From: Paenibacillus_AR sp051594765
Lineage (GTDB): Bacteria > Bacillota > Bacilli > Paenibacillales > NBRC-103111
DNA: 64,000 bases
NCBI RefSeq assembly: GCF_051594765.1
Contig: NZ_JBPPGJ010000020.1
Coordinates: 46,475 to 110,474 of the forward strand
Reading direction: 5' to 3'
The position numbers and the translations under genes are program-made. Shown piece by piece: positions 50,214-59,994 of the stretch. Under the pieces are notes generated by a model. It was not told the origin of the DNA, ran no database searches, and saw only the letters and a list, made by a program, of their open reading frames with translations. Numbering within the stretch: the stretch's first letter is position 1; each line of letters opens with the position of its first letter.

Positions 50214-51455
50214 TTACGTACGAATGCAGAGAGTAACGACGCCCGCGAAGATGCCGGGACAGAAGGTTCCGCCGATAACCCAGGGAATGTTCACGCCTCG
50301 TTCAATCTGAAAGACAACCGTACGGGTCAGTTTACGGCGCATGAGATGGTCCGCATCCCGATAGGCCTGACCGCTCTGAAGGTTATCCCCCTGATCCAGC
50401 ATCTCCCGGATCTCCTCCTCCAGTTCGTCCGGCCAGAACATGCAGGCCCGCTCTTCCACCGTGTCATACACGACACTGGCACCTGCAGGAACGTCGTCCT
50501 TGGCCGCGAAGTCCGGCAGCCCGTCCAGCAGCATTTCGCCACAGTAAACGAAGGGCACATAGGGACTGTCCCCCTCAGAGTCCGGTGCCGTGCAGCCGCC
50601 GGCCTGCAGAATGCCTGCAAGCTCAACGGCAAACCCAGTGGCTTCCGCCAATTGGGCCCATGGCAGACCTGTATCTGCAGGAGAGTGTCCGTTGCGGAAG
50701 AAGCCGCTCGTGTAGATGCTCCCTCCCAACAATTCCAGCCCCTCACTCTGGAGAATAGACTGGGCTCTCGCATCCTCCTGAATCGGCCCGAACCGCCGGA
50801 TGAAATCCGCCATTTCTTTCGTTTCCGGCTCACTGTTTCTTTTGGGGGAAACCGTCATCGGGAGCGGGGTCTTGTTTGCTTTCAGATCCCTGCCCGCGTC
50901 GCTGATGTAATCCTCCTTGTCTTTTTCGTTTTCCGGCTCGTGAAACCGCCATACCGCAGTGAAAGCAAACGCTCCATCCGCCCACTTTTCTCCCTGCTGA
51001 CGCTCCCACGCAGTGTGGGCGCTATTGATGAGATATTCCCCGACAATCCGGAAGCCGTCTCCGAGGTTGGCACAGTAGTAACTCAAGTAATATTGCTTCC
51101 CTTTTTTTCGGTCGGTTCCGGTATAGAAACGATAGACCCTGCCAAGCTTCGCATGCTCGTAGGCCCGGATCAAAAAACAGGTTCGTTCCGCTTTAATGTG
51201 AAATTGTTCCGCAAATTCGGCAAAGCCATCGTCTCCAGGCTGTTTGCCTCGGACAAATCCGGATTTCAGGCCTTCCCGGTAAAATCCGTCCAGTTGACGA
51301 ACTTCTCCTTCAAAGGCCGCTTGATCCAGATCCTCTCTTGCCTTTGCCATTGTTACCCGGTACTGGGTTTGCAGGAAGCTTTGGATGAATTCGACTGCTT
51401 CCGGCTCAGGTAACATGCCATTCCAGGGTTCCATGATCCAATTGTTCACCATCAT
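50214..51455 (-). CDS. Hypothetical protein, 413 aa, tandem paralogue
   Basis: Start ATG 51455 with GGAGGGG 5 nt upstream (a second ATG follows directly). Not recognised. The N-terminal 160 residues contain an SNTF-like mixed region (IKAERTCFLIRAYEHAKLGRVYRFYTGTD). The C-terminal 200 residues carry the motif LLGGSIYTSGFFRNGHSPADTG, then GILQAGGCTAPDSEGDSPYVPF, and the end GGTFCPGIFAGVVT. The next gene upstream has the same three blocks. No TM or signal. Probably cytosolic. Confidence 0.72.
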   Translation of the reverse strand: MMVNNWIMEPWNGMLPEPEAVEFIQSFLQTQYRVTMAKAREDLDQAAFEGEVRQLDGFYREGLKSGFVRGKQPGDDGFAEFAEQFHIKAERTCFLIRAYEHAKLGRVYRFYTGTDRKKGKQYYLSYYCANLGDGFRIVGEYLINSAHTAWERQQGEKWADGAFAFTAVWRFHEPENEKDKEDYISDAGRDLKANKTPLPMTVSPKRNSEPETKEMADFIRRFGPIQEDARAQSILQSEGLELLGGSIYTSGFFRNGHSPADTGLPWAQLAEATGFAVELAGILQAGGCTAPDSEGDSPYVPFVYCGEMLLDGLPDFAAKDDVPAGASVVYDTVEERACMFWPDELEEEIREMLDQGDNLQSGQAYRDADHLMRRKLTRTVVFQIERGVNIPWVIGGTFCPGIFAGVVTLCIRT

Positions 51456-51490
51456 CTGTTCCCCTCCAAATGCAATAAGTTGCTCCCGCG

Positions 51491-52780
51491 TTACACTCTG
51501 GTGGTGAAGACGCCTGCAAACAGCCCCGGAACAAACTTGCCGCCCAGGAAAACAGGGTATTCTCCCCGGTAGGGAGCCGTCACAATTGCAAATTCGCCCC
51601 GGTCCTTTAACCTTTCCTTCATCCGCTTACCGGCTTGTTTGAAGGCCTTGATGGTTTTCATATCCAAGTATTCCTTCAGCTCCGCTTCCCGTCCCTTGCC
51701 CCAGAACAGGCAGCTCCGGTCCATCAGGGAGAGGGATCGACTATCCATACGATTTGGGATTTTCGTCACGAAGCTGGGCAAATAGGCCATTTTCTCATCC
51801 CAGCACAGGAAAGGATAGTACCTCCGGTCTCCGGCCGAGTTCAGGGAGGTACACCCGCCCTCATTCAAGATCCCGACAACCTCGTGAAGGAATTCCATGG
51901 CTTCCCGGATCTCCTTCCACGGCAGCCCTTTCTGGTACGGATCGGTACCGTCAGGGAAGAAGCCGTGGGTATAGAACCTCCCGCCCAGAAGCTTCAAGAC
52001 GGCCTCGTAATCCTCGCCTCCCCATAAGGCCTTCTCCTCCAGCGGGCCGAAAACACGGATGAACTCTGCCTGATCCGGATTGTCCGCCTGCAGGACCGGA
52101 ACACGCTTGATTGCTTCCTCCTGACTTTCCCCTGCTGCCCCTACTGGTGCTGTTTCCTGTGCTGTTTCCTGTTCGGTTTCCGCTGTTCCCGCTTGGCCTG
52201 AAGCCGCCGCTAACTGGGCTGCAAGCTTGCTGTCCTCTTCGTATTGAATCCTGTCTTCCTGATCCTCCGGCGGCTGGAGCTGGGTAATGGCCTTCAACGG
52301 ACCGAAGGGCTCCAACGCTTTGCTGCCATTGAGATATTTCTTGCTGGTCCAGGTATACTCGGCAATAATGCGGAATTTCATAGCGCCAGTTGTCCTGTTG
52401 GGAAGCTTCGCCACATATTGGATGCAGGAGAAGGAATTGTCCCACTTTGTCGTCTTCCCCCCGTTCTTGGTCACCACCCAGCCGATTGGATGGCTCAGGT
52501 AACAGCCGTATAAGGAGCCGAATTCCGGGTGTTCGTATTCCTTCACCTGAAACAGCACCCGCTTCTTAATGGTACTCAGGGAATTCTCCCCGTTCGCAAA
52601 CCATTCTTCTTCCGGCTCCATCCCACGCTGAACCATGGTGCGTAATCCGGAGGCATACATCCGGTCAACCGCCGTTTGCGCTTCCTCGAAGACTTCCTCG
52701 TCCCGTTCTCTGTAACAGGCCTGAAACGCTTCGTATTCCTTGTCTATGAACTCCCTTATAAACTCTATCGCTTCATTCAT
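51491..52780 (-). CDS. Hypothetical protein, 429 aa, tandem paralogue
   Basis: Start ATG 52780 preferred; it overlaps the stop of the previous gene by 8 nt and has GGAGG 12 nt upstream. It shares with its neighbour the blocks LLGGRFYTHGFFPDGTDPYQKG, VGILNEGGCTSLNSAGDRRY and GGKFVPGLFAGVFT. It has an acidic Gln/Glu/Ala linker (about residues 190-235) that the neighbour lacks. The conserved Gly-Gly-Cys-Thr element is probably structural. Family and role unknown. Confidence 0.72.
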   Translation of the reverse strand: MNEAIEFIREFIDKEYEAFQACYRERDEEVFEEAQTAVDRMYASGLRTMVQRGMEPEEEWFANGENSLSTIKKRVLFQVKEYEHPEFGSLYGCYLSHPIGWVVTKNGGKTTKWDNSFSCIQYVAKLPNRTTGAMKFRIIAEYTWTSKKYLNGSKALEPFGPLKAITQLQPPEDQEDRIQYEEDSKLAAQLAAASGQAGTAETEQETAQETAPVGAAGESQEEAIKRVPVLQADNPDQAEFIRVFGPLEEKALWGGEDYEAVLKLLGGRFYTHGFFPDGTDPYQKGLPWKEIREAMEFLHEVVGILNEGGCTSLNSAGDRRYYPFLCWDEKMAYLPSFVTKIPNRMDSRSLSLMDRSCLFWGKGREAELKEYLDMKTIKAFKQAGKRMKERLKDRGEFAIVTAPYRGEYPVFLGGKFVPGLFAGVFTTRV

Positions 52781-53399
52781 GATTGCTATCATCCTCCACA
52801 TTACGAATACTTTGGAGCAGCGCGGTCATCTCGTTCTCATCGAAGAACCGTCCTTCCTCCAACACAGCCGATAGAAGCCGGTACTTCATCCGCGCTTGAG
52901 GGGAAGCCTGGAGCAGGTCATGGCTGCCGATCGCCTTATGCCAGAAGTCCTCTCCGTGCCCTCCCAGATCTTGTTCCGTATAGAATAGCGCCGTCACCTT
53001 CTGCGGCGGGGACAGCGGCTTCATGCTTCGTATATCGTCGTCCTCTTCCACAATCCGGAAGAACTCCTCTGCCGTCTCCGCCTGGGCAATCACGATCCAG
53101 GGCCTTCCATATCCGCTCTCCGCATACCAGAAGGCAAGAGAGAAGCCGCCCCGTTCCGCGTACAATTCGTCTCCTTCGGGAGGCAGCTCGCAGCATCCTA
53201 CCAACCGGAAGCGGGAATACCCGGTCTCTTCCAACGCATGGTGCAGCAATGTATGCCGGGACCATTCCAGCGCAAGCTCCGCCACCTCTTGCTCGGTCTG
53301 GCTGGCCCCCGAGACCGCTGGTTTGCCGCACCGCAGCAGCACCGGCTGGATCCGTGAGCCGTCAGCGCCGCTTAACTCATAATAGAAAAAAACATTCAT
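52773..53399 (-). CDS. Hypothetical protein, 208 aa
   Basis: ATG 53399 preferred over ATG 53411, since AGGAG directly abuts the latter. Begins MNVFFYYELSGADGSRIQPVLL and contains FSLAFWYAESGYGRPWIVIAQAETAEEFFRIVEEDDDIRS. The pattern is mixed alpha/beta with many aromatic and acidic residues, no TM. The second half is helical (ARMKYRLLSAVLEEGRFFDENEM). Not recognised. It lies between the zinc-ribbon gene (30 nt) and the paralogue pair. Confidence 0.65.
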   Translation of the reverse strand: MNVFFYYELSGADGSRIQPVLLRCGKPAVSGASQTEQEVAELALEWSRHTLLHHALEETGYSRFRLVGCCELPPEGDELYAERGGFSLAFWYAESGYGRPWIVIAQAETAEEFFRIVEEDDDIRSMKPLSPPQKVTALFYTEQDLGGHGEDFWHKAIGSHDLLQASPQARMKYRLLSAVLEEGRFFDENEMTALLQSIRNVEDDSNHE

Positions 53400-53429
53400 C
53401 AGGCAGTTCATCTCCTAATCATCAAGCCT

Positions 53430-53783
53430 TCACTCGAACCTGCCGCACCGCTTAAGGGCGGCTTCCGCCTGAATCTCAGTAACCGAGCCCCCCGGGAATA
53501 ACGCCTTGGCCTTCCTTCCGTTCAGGAAGGTCAAGTCCGGCTGATTCGAGTTTTCTTCCTGCAGACGCAGGCTCTCCTCCTCCGTTACCGGAATCTGGAA
53601 CACCTCCAGATCATCCTCCCTATCGAGGGACATCCGCTCCACCATCAGCGAATAGTAGATTTGCCCGCAATGCTGGCATTGTACCAACGCCTCGCAGTCT
53701 CCCGGTCCGTAGCGGAAGGTGTGTATGCCCGTGCACGTACGGCAGTCACAGTCTGGCTGATTTGCTTGCTTTGGGGTGTTCAT
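53430..53783 (-). CDS. Zinc-ribbon-like protein, 117 aa
   Basis: Start ATG 53783, chosen because an upstream start would lie deep in the preceding gene and CGAGG is 9 nt before this ATG. The N-terminal 45 residues hold two Cys pairs (CDCRTC and CQHCGQIYY) with an extra Cys in GDCEALVQC, fitting a zinc ribbon. The rest is acidic (LDREDDLEVFQIPVTEEESL). It may be a DNA-, RNA- or protein-binding adaptor. No catalytic motif. Confidence 0.7.
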   Translation of the reverse strand: MNTPKQANQPDCDCRTCTGIHTFRYGPGDCEALVQCQHCGQIYYSLMVERMSLDREDDLEVFQIPVTEEESLRLQEENSNQPDLTFLNGRKAKALFPGGSVTEIQAEAALKRCGRFE

Positions 53784-53808
53784 CACATTCATCCTCGTTC
53801 CTGTGGGA

Positions 53809-55263
53809 TCACAAATTTGTCGGAATCGCCTCCAGCAGCCACCATCGCCAGAACTCCCGGAACCGTTGCGGATCTCCGACCTCCCATCCTTCCATCCGGT
53901 AAGGCAGCCCTCCCGCATACGCGCAGGCTGCATAGAAGTGCATATCCTCCCGGTAAAAGTCCTCGGGATCATCGGCTTCGGCCGTTTCTCCCCAAGAATC
54001 TTCTTCCATCTCCGCAAGATCCTGTTCCGAGACAAATTTCGCCATTTCATCATGGATGTGTTGCGTATCTTCCGGCGTGTAATTGGGATGATCATTCCGA
54101 AGCTGCTTCCATTTCTCAGCCGCTTCCTGGTACCGCTCCAATTCCCACCCCATATGCACCATACCCTGCATCACGCACATACCGGCAAGGGAGGCGCTGA
54201 AACGATGAGTGGTATGCTTCATATCCCGGATGCTGGTATTCTCCATCCACCCTTTGACAAAGGCCCAATCCTCTTCCGAACCGCTCATTATCCTCTCCCG
54301 TTCACCGGAAGATTGCGCATAGACCAAGGCCCTGCATTCGGCCAGGATAGCAGGAATCCTGGACTCCTCTTTCCACGTGCTCCTCCAGATATCTGCCGCG
54401 CGGGACATGACGGCTAATTCCATTCTCATCCGGAACACGCCCCGGGAGATGGCAAACGTTCGGAAGATGCGGATATAACGGGACAAGGAGCGGCAGACCG
54501 CTTCCCGTTCCCTGCGCTCAAGATGATGAAGAGGGTGCGACTCCAGCTGCTGCAGCGCTTCCTCTACCCGCTTCCCCAGCTCCTCTCGTCCTTCCCTGCC
54601 ATACCAAGCAAGCACTGCGTCCTGACTCCATCTTAGGAATCCGGTTCCGTCCCATCCGTACTCCCATGGGAAACGGTTGAGCTCCGGGTCTTGTACGGTG
54701 ATTTTGCATGTAGCGATTTCCACAGGCTCGTGTAGCAGCCAACGGGCAATGGTCAGGTAGATCTGCTCCAACTGGTCCTCCGTTAATGAAGCCGAGTGCT
54801 GCCGGATATCCAGCATAATATTCGCCGGCTCCGCAGTTCCAGAGAAGGCAAGGACGGCAACAGCCCGATTCTCTTTCTCCACCAACAGAAATCCGTCATA
54901 TCCGCCACCGTCGCCGAAGCCTTCCCCCATCTCATCCATGTTCACGAGAGCATCCAGAATCCGTCCCCTTGTCAACTGCCAGAGACGGGCCAGCAGCCAG
55001 GAAGGGCTCACATGATCGGTTCCATATTGTGTTCGCATCATTTCGGAGCAATCCAGGCTGACATTTACACCGTCGTAAGAAGCATGCTCCCTTCGCGATT
55101 CTGTGCTGCTATCCCAATCCGGGTCGTGAATCCAATTTCCCAACTCCTCCTCCCTGGCCTTCGGCACAATCCTGATTCCAAACCCGCCGCCGATGGCGAA
55201 AACACTTCCTGAGCCTTCAACTGTACCGGACTCGTTCTCCCCTTCTCCGTGAATAGGCTTCAT
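53809..55263 (-). CDS. Hypothetical protein, 484 aa
   Basis: Start ATG 55263 behind GGAGGCGG. A Gly-rich start (VFAIGGGFGIRIVPKAREEELG) leads into a mixed domain of about 200 residues (YDGVNVSLDCSEMMRTQYG, YDGFLLVEKENRAVAVLAFSGT). A long helical part follows (about 225-460). A DxD/E-rich acidic stretch (AEADDPEDFYRED) is near the end. No TM, no known enzyme motif. Large unrecognised cytosolic protein of the array. Confidence 0.72.
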   Translation of the reverse strand: MKPIHGEGENESGTVEGSGSVFAIGGGFGIRIVPKAREEELGNWIHDPDWDSSTESRREHASYDGVNVSLDCSEMMRTQYGTDHVSPSWLLARLWQLTRGRILDALVNMDEMGEGFGDGGGYDGFLLVEKENRAVAVLAFSGTAEPANIMLDIRQHSASLTEDQLEQIYLTIARWLLHEPVEIATCKITVQDPELNRFPWEYGWDGTGFLRWSQDAVLAWYGREGREELGKRVEEALQQLESHPLHHLERREREAVCRSLSRYIRIFRTFAISRGVFRMRMELAVMSRAADIWRSTWKEESRIPAILAECRALVYAQSSGERERIMSGSEEDWAFVKGWMENTSIRDMKHTTHRFSASLAGMCVMQGMVHMGWELERYQEAAEKWKQLRNDHPNYTPEDTQHIHDEMAKFVSEQDLAEMEEDSWGETAEADDPEDFYREDMHFYAACAYAGGLPYRMEGWEVGDPQRFREFWRWWLLEAIPTNL

Positions 55264-55337
55264 TCAGCCGCCTCCTTCAGGCTTGACCTTCCCGTTCATC
55301 CCTTCCTCGATCCTGTAGGTTCACCATAAGCCCACAC

Positions 55338-56465
55338 TCAGCCCTTCCCCCATCGGCCCAGATTCCTCCTGGCGCCCTCATGTCCTGCCGCTGCGGCCCG
55401 TTCGTACATGTCCATGGCTTTGGCAAGATTAGGCTCCGTCCCCTTACCATATTCATAACAGAGGCCCAGGTTATAGAGGCCATCCGGATCCCCCTGGGCA
55501 GCGGACTCGGCATACCACCGATATGCCTCTTCGTAGGATTGCGCTACGCCCTGGCCGGTCTCGTAGAGCACACCTAGGTTGCTCTGGGCGCTGGCATAGC
55601 CCTGCTCTGCTGATTTTCCATACCAATAGGCGGCTTCTTGGACATCTGCCGGCATTCCTTTCCCATACTGACAGCACATGCCGAGGTGAAACTGCGCTTC
55701 CGAATTTCCCTGTTCAGCCGACTTCCGGAACCAATAGGCAGCCTGATTCATATCCGCGGCAACGCCGCTTCCCAGCTCCAGATGCAGCCCGAGAGCATCC
55801 TGGGCATCCCCGTGTCCTTGTACGGATGCAAGGGTATACCACCGCACGGCTTCCGCTTTATTCACAGCTACGCCACAGCCCAGATCATAGCAGGACCCCG
55901 CCAGAAATTGGGCGGGTGCTAATCCCTGCTCTGCTGCCTTCAAGCACCACTCCACCGCCTGCCTAGGGTTCTTCTCCACGCCGCGCCCTGCCAACAGACA
56001 GTTGGCGTAGTTGAACTGGTCGGAGGCAATCCCCTGCTGTGCCGCCATAAGATGCCAATAAGCAGCTTGATGATCGTCCTTCTCCACTCCCTTGCCAACA
56101 GCATAGCACCAACCGAGATAGCTCTGTGCGCGGCTGTCGCCCCGCTCCGCCATCTTCGCCAACCAGCGGACAGCAGCCTTCGGCTCCTGTTCCACGCCTC
56201 TACCCTTCAACAGGCAGATCCCAACCTCCGTCACTCCCATGGGGCTGCCAAGCAATGCCGCTTGGACGTATCCGAAAAAAGCCCGCCGGGGCTCATCTTC
56301 AACAAGCTCTTCGGCCCAATCGAACCAGTCCTCCCCTGTCGGGGACCGGTCCGAATCCGCTTTCTCTATCGTTTCACGCGGCTCCATGTGTTCCAAATAT
56401 GCGCAGAGCAGCTTTTTCTCTGCATCTGACCAAGAAACCGTATTCGCTTGCAGCCTGTCGTACAT
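55338..56465 (-). CDS. Sel1-repeat protein
   Basis: 375 residues, ribosome binding site AAAGGGGAG. After about 70 N-terminal residues there are about eight Sel1-like repeats of 36 residues with the usual AQ-LG-CY--G-GV pattern, for example AQSYLGWCYAVGKGVEKDDHQAAYW and AQFHLGMCCQYGKGMPADVQEAAYW style units. Sel1 repeats build a solenoid for protein contacts and often occur in signalling or stress adaptors. Cytosolic here (no signal peptide). Confidence 0.93.
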   Translation of the reverse strand: MYDRLQANTVSWSDAEKKLLCAYLEHMEPRETIEKADSDRSPTGEDWFDWAEELVEDEPRRAFFGYVQAALLGSPMGVTEVGICLLKGRGVEQEPKAAVRWLAKMAERGDSRAQSYLGWCYAVGKGVEKDDHQAAYWHLMAAQQGIASDQFNYANCLLAGRGVEKNPRQAVEWCLKAAEQGLAPAQFLAGSCYDLGCGVAVNKAEAVRWYTLASVQGHGDAQDALGLHLELGSGVAADMNQAAYWFRKSAEQGNSEAQFHLGMCCQYGKGMPADVQEAAYWYGKSAEQGYASAQSNLGVLYETGQGVAQSYEEAYRWYAESAAQGDPDGLYNLGLCYEYGKGTEPNLAKAMDMYERAAAAGHEGARRNLGRWGKG

Positions 56466-56495
56466 GGGTCTCCCCTTTCTTATACCGGCTTGGGC

Positions 56496-56808
56496 TCAGC
56501 CGTCTGCCAACTGCCCGAGGATATAGAACGGAGCCTGCTCCAGCCATTTCTCCAGTACTGATATGGCCTTGGTTTCGTCTCCAATCCAGATTTCTTTATG
56601 GAATGTCGGATCATCGTCGCTTCTGATTTCCAAGAAAAATCCGGGTGCTGGCTGTGAATGGGCGCTAACCTTCAAATGAATCCATCCAAACCTGTATCTG
56701 GCCGCCTCCAGAATCTTCGACCGAAACGGGACACCAGGTATGCCACACGACCTTCCAGCCTGCGGGTATGGCAAGCGGCATCCGTTGGAATGGATCTGCA
56801 TTATTCAT
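56496..56808 (-). pseudogene. Frameshifted gene related to the one upstream
   Basis: ATG 56808 overlaps the previous stop and opens a frame reading MNNADPFQRMPLAIPAGWKV, then VWHTWCPVSVED, which ends at a stop after SFEG. Another phase then carries on with IHLKVSAHSQPAPGFFLEIR and a helical end (KAISVLEKWLEQAPFYILGQ). One base change near 56680 would join them into about 104 residues. The start resembles the neighbour's IEAGWDVEWNRLYEAQD, so it is probably a decayed tandem copy. A sequencing error is the alternative. Confidence 0.5.
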
Positions 56809-57595
56809 CTCGTCCCGTTACCCTTTCCAGGTTCATCTTCATGTCCGCTCTCGTACAGAAGCGATTGATGATGTCCTGATAACGTGCAAGAAGTGCTGTC
56901 ATCTCTGTCCGGCTCCGGCTGGATACGGTGTGGAGTACTTCGTCATTGTAATCGTTGACCACAACCTGAAGGCGGTAACTCCCGGCCTCATCGTAATTCG
57001 GCAGCCAATCCAGGGACAGGATATACCGGTCCCCCTCGGCATTAGCCCTTTGGGTAGTCAGGAACACAAGGTCTGTTCCGAACATCCAGTTCTTTGCGGA
57101 CGGACTCCCAAAGTCCACATCGCATAACGAATTGCAGATCACCTGCCAGTTGGACAGCACAACGAACGGCATCTTGGGATAACGCATCCAGGCAGGATTC
57201 GGCTCTTCGGATAACGCGGCTTGGGCTCTCTCCGGATCGCTTACACTTTGAGACGACAGAATCGTCAGGGTTGCATTCAGCTTTTCCTTCAGCGCCTCTA
57301 ATCCTTGGAGCTCACAGTCCAGCAGCAAGTGGTCCATACCGTTGATGCCGACACGCAGACGGTACCTTTCTTCCCCTGCTTCTCTTCCCATCCGGTCCGT
57401 ATTCAGAATATACTGCGTTCTGTCCGGATCAGAATAACGGCGGCTCATAAGAAGTACGCAGGTGCCGCCTTCCTCTATCCCTTCTTTCTCCCGTTCCGCC
57501 TCCTCCGAATGGGACCCTGGTGCATCCTGAGCTTCGTACAACCGGTTCCATTCCACGTCCCATCCAGCTTCAATTTGCAGCGCAACCAACCGCAT
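56801..57595 (-). CDS. Hypothetical protein, 264 aa
   Basis: ATG 57595 chosen (AAAGGA 8 nt upstream); the frame is open further but would overlap the gene before. Two similar halves are visible: VLLMSRRYSDPDRTQYILNTDRMGREAGEERYRLRVGINGMDHLLL and VFLTTQRANAEGDRYILSLDWLPNYDEAGSYRLQVVVNDYNDEVL. This suggests an internal duplication of a beta-rich domain of about 110 residues. Not recognised. Its start motif is shared with the frameshifted gene downstream. Confidence 0.68.
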   Translation of the reverse strand: MRLVALQIEAGWDVEWNRLYEAQDAPGSHSEEAEREKEGIEEGGTCVLLMSRRYSDPDRTQYILNTDRMGREAGEERYRLRVGINGMDHLLLDCELQGLEALKEKLNATLTILSSQSVSDPERAQAALSEEPNPAWMRYPKMPFVVLSNWQVICNSLCDVDFGSPSAKNWMFGTDLVFLTTQRANAEGDRYILSLDWLPNYDEAGSYRLQVVVNDYNDEVLHTVSSRSRTEMTALLARYQDIINRFCTRADMKMNLERVTGRDE

Positions 57596-57620
57596 CCGAT
57601 CCGTCCTTTCATCATCGGTT

Positions 57621-58187
57621 CTATCCCACCATCCAGAGGAGTCCCCAGTTCCCCATGTGATGAACACTCCGGAGCAGCTCCATCCAGGCCCGGAAGTACC
57701 ACATCAGATCCTCGGCAGTCCGGAAATAGGCAACGAAGCATCGCCATTCCTCCTCCGGCGGATAAGCTTCCTCCAATTCCTTAGCCAGCTCTGGCGTCCA
57801 CAACGCTAGCAATTCCTCTATCCGTTCCGGACTGATGCAGCCGCTGCAATCCACTTCTGCCAGCCATTCCCGCTCCGGGTGCGCTCTCTCCTCGTAATCC
57901 TTCCAATAGGCGCAGAAGGGCAAGCCGAATAACTCACTGAAAAGGGTATCCGCAGCCGTTCTGACTGACACGGACAGCCTGCCTCTGATATGCTCATAGA
58001 GCTCGTTGGCCTCCTGGGCTGCTTTCCAGTTGTCCAGACTATCTCTTAAACCGGTGATTTCCCTGATCCATTCGCTGTGTTCCGGGCGTAGGTTCCCGTC
58101 AAGATCCAGACATTGCTCCCAGAAATCGCGGCTCATCCGGTTTCGATTCTGCCAATTCAGCGCATAGAACACCGCATCCCAGCTCAC
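57621..58187 (-). CDS. Hypothetical protein, 188 aa
   Basis: GTG 58187 lies 3 nt after the previous stop, with GGGCAGG upstream, so translation is probably coupled. Mostly helical, rich in Trp, Glu and Leu (SRDFWEQCLDLDGNLRPEHSEW, ADTLFSELFGLPFCAYW, APELAKELEEAYPPEEEWR-like end). No TM, no family recognised. Confidence 0.62.
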   Translation of the reverse strand: MSWDAVFYALNWQNRNRMSRDFWEQCLDLDGNLRPEHSEWIREITGLRDSLDNWKAAQEANELYEHIRGRLSVSVRTAADTLFSELFGLPFCAYWKDYEERAHPEREWLAEVDCSGCISPERIEELLALWTPELAKELEEAYPPEEEWRCFVAYFRTAEDLMWYFRAWMELLRSVHHMGNWGLLWMVG

Positions 58188-58190
58188 AAA

Positions 58191-59882
58191 TTAGCCCTGC
58201 CCTTCCTTGGCCATCATCAGAAAGTCCGCTAATAGAAACTCCTCTCCGGATTCCTCTTCGTATACCATATCCGCCTTAAATACGGTTCCTTCTCCGTTCA
58301 TAAATTCCTCTTGTTCGGAAACCACATCTCCTGTAAGCGCTCCAAGCCTGGTCTCCCAATCTCCCAGAATTACCGTCTCGGCTTCTTCTTCATACGCAAT
58401 GTAATCAAAAAGCAGCCCCGCCAAATCCCCCTCGGGGATCGGATTTCCCTCCATGTTTCGAATGACAGGATGTCCCTCTTCGGTAAAAGAAGCAGTCAGC
58501 TCATTCGGCACTGTAATCCGAAGAAAGGGAAGAATATCCACTTCCGTTTCAAGAATGCCGATAGCAAAACGTTGCACACGGATCGTCTGTCCGTAGGAAA
58601 GCAGGGCGTATAGACCAAATCCGGATTTGATTCTGGCTATGATCATCTCCCGGATATGTCCGGCAGAACCGGATACCATCTGGAAATATTCTCGCATCCC
58701 TCCCGGTTCCACAAACATATGCAGATGGTAGTAGCTTTTGGGCGGCTCCATCTCCCGGACGAACAGCTCCCGATAAACCGGATGGTCCCGCAGCGGCGCA
58801 TAACACGAATAGGTATCCACTTTGTCCTTTACCATCGGATCCACGGCAAGAGCCTGCTGCAGCCAATGGATGGCTTCGTCGGGATTATGGGCGGCCACGT
58901 ACAGCTCTGCCATCGTCAGATAAGGGTACACATAGGCAGGATGGATCCGCATGCACAGCTTCAGATCCGCTATCCCACGCTGCCACTGCTGCTGCGGAAT
59001 CGCCTCGTCGCACACCCGGCTATTCAGGGCACTGGCGATACTATCAACGGAGAGTTTGCCCCGGGAGAGGGTGATCACCTCCGGATTGAAATCCACCGCT
59101 TTGGCCAGATCATCCACACTATCTGCCTGGAGCAGCAAATCTGCCACGATTCCTGTGTTCGGCCCGGCCAGATATTTGGCCATTCCACGGAGAAATAACG
59201 CCTCCGGCCAATCCACGGCCAGCTTCAGGGCATTGTCGAATGCCTCCACAGCCCTTTTATTGTTCCCCTGCTCCATCAGGCTCTGCCCGTTCCGCAGCCA
59301 TTCTATGGCCTCTGACGGATAGACCCTTTCCTTCCCGGTTATGTTCCCGTAGCGGATATAGGGACGCAATGGTGCATAACAGCTATACTCGTCCATCTCT
59401 CCGGCAGTACCCGGCGCCGCGAGTTCAGCTTTTTCCAGCCAGTCCATCGCAATGTGATAATCCCCCATACTCACATACGTCTCCGCCATGGTTAGTAGCG
59501 CCATAGGATAGCCCGGATCCAGCTTTAGGGCCGTTTCCAGATAGGCCAGGGCAGCGGAATGATGCTTGGCCTCGATTCTGCGGCAGGCCAGTGAATTCAA
59601 TTGGGACAGAACGAACGCCTTCGTGAACCCTTCCGGGGCAAACAGATCGGACAAGGACGGTTCCAGCTCCAGCGCTTGTACCGCATATTCCGCGGCACCC
59701 CATTTATCCCCCTTCAGATAAGCCATATGGGCCCGGCGGAATATAGCTTCTGGCCATACCGGCTCCTTTTCCGCCGCCATGGTGAACAAGCCGAAAGCCT
59801 TTTGGACCTTATTTTGTTCCATAGCTTCCATGCCCAGCTTGTAATATTCCTTTCGAAGCTCATCGATTTCTGGCGATCCCAT
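58191..59882 (-). CDS. TPR-repeat protein, 563 aa
   Basis: ATG 59882 chosen for GGAGG 10 nt upstream. The first 370 residues contain two sets of TPR units, each ending in the same element (DEYSCYAPLRPY and DTYSCYAPLRDH), so the region is duplicated. The C-terminal 190 residues form another domain (YYHLHMFVEPGGMREYFQMV, SYGQTIRVQRFAIGILETEVDILPFLRI, VILGDWETRLGALTGDVVS). Cytosolic adaptor by appearance; partners unknown. Confidence 0.8.
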   Translation of the reverse strand: MGSPEIDELRKEYYKLGMEAMEQNKVQKAFGLFTMAAEKEPVWPEAIFRRAHMAYLKGDKWGAAEYAVQALELEPSLSDLFAPEGFTKAFVLSQLNSLACRRIEAKHHSAALAYLETALKLDPGYPMALLTMAETYVSMGDYHIAMDWLEKAELAAPGTAGEMDEYSCYAPLRPYIRYGNITGKERVYPSEAIEWLRNGQSLMEQGNNKRAVEAFDNALKLAVDWPEALFLRGMAKYLAGPNTGIVADLLLQADSVDDLAKAVDFNPEVITLSRGKLSVDSIASALNSRVCDEAIPQQQWQRGIADLKLCMRIHPAYVYPYLTMAELYVAAHNPDEAIHWLQQALAVDPMVKDKVDTYSCYAPLRDHPVYRELFVREMEPPKSYYHLHMFVEPGGMREYFQMVSGSAGHIREMIIARIKSGFGLYALLSYGQTIRVQRFAIGILETEVDILPFLRITVPNELTASFTEEGHPVIRNMEGNPIPEGDLAGLLFDYIAYEEEAETVILGDWETRLGALTGDVVSEQEEFMNGEGTVFKADMVYEEESGEEFLLADFLMMAKEGQG

Positions 59883-59994
59883 ACTGCTCCATCCTCCCAC
59901 AGCCCATACCGTTCATGATCTGCATAAGTTCAATGCCTCTTTCCATGTAAATGTCCGAAGCATCATTCGGAAAATCATATTCTTCCTCATCGTC

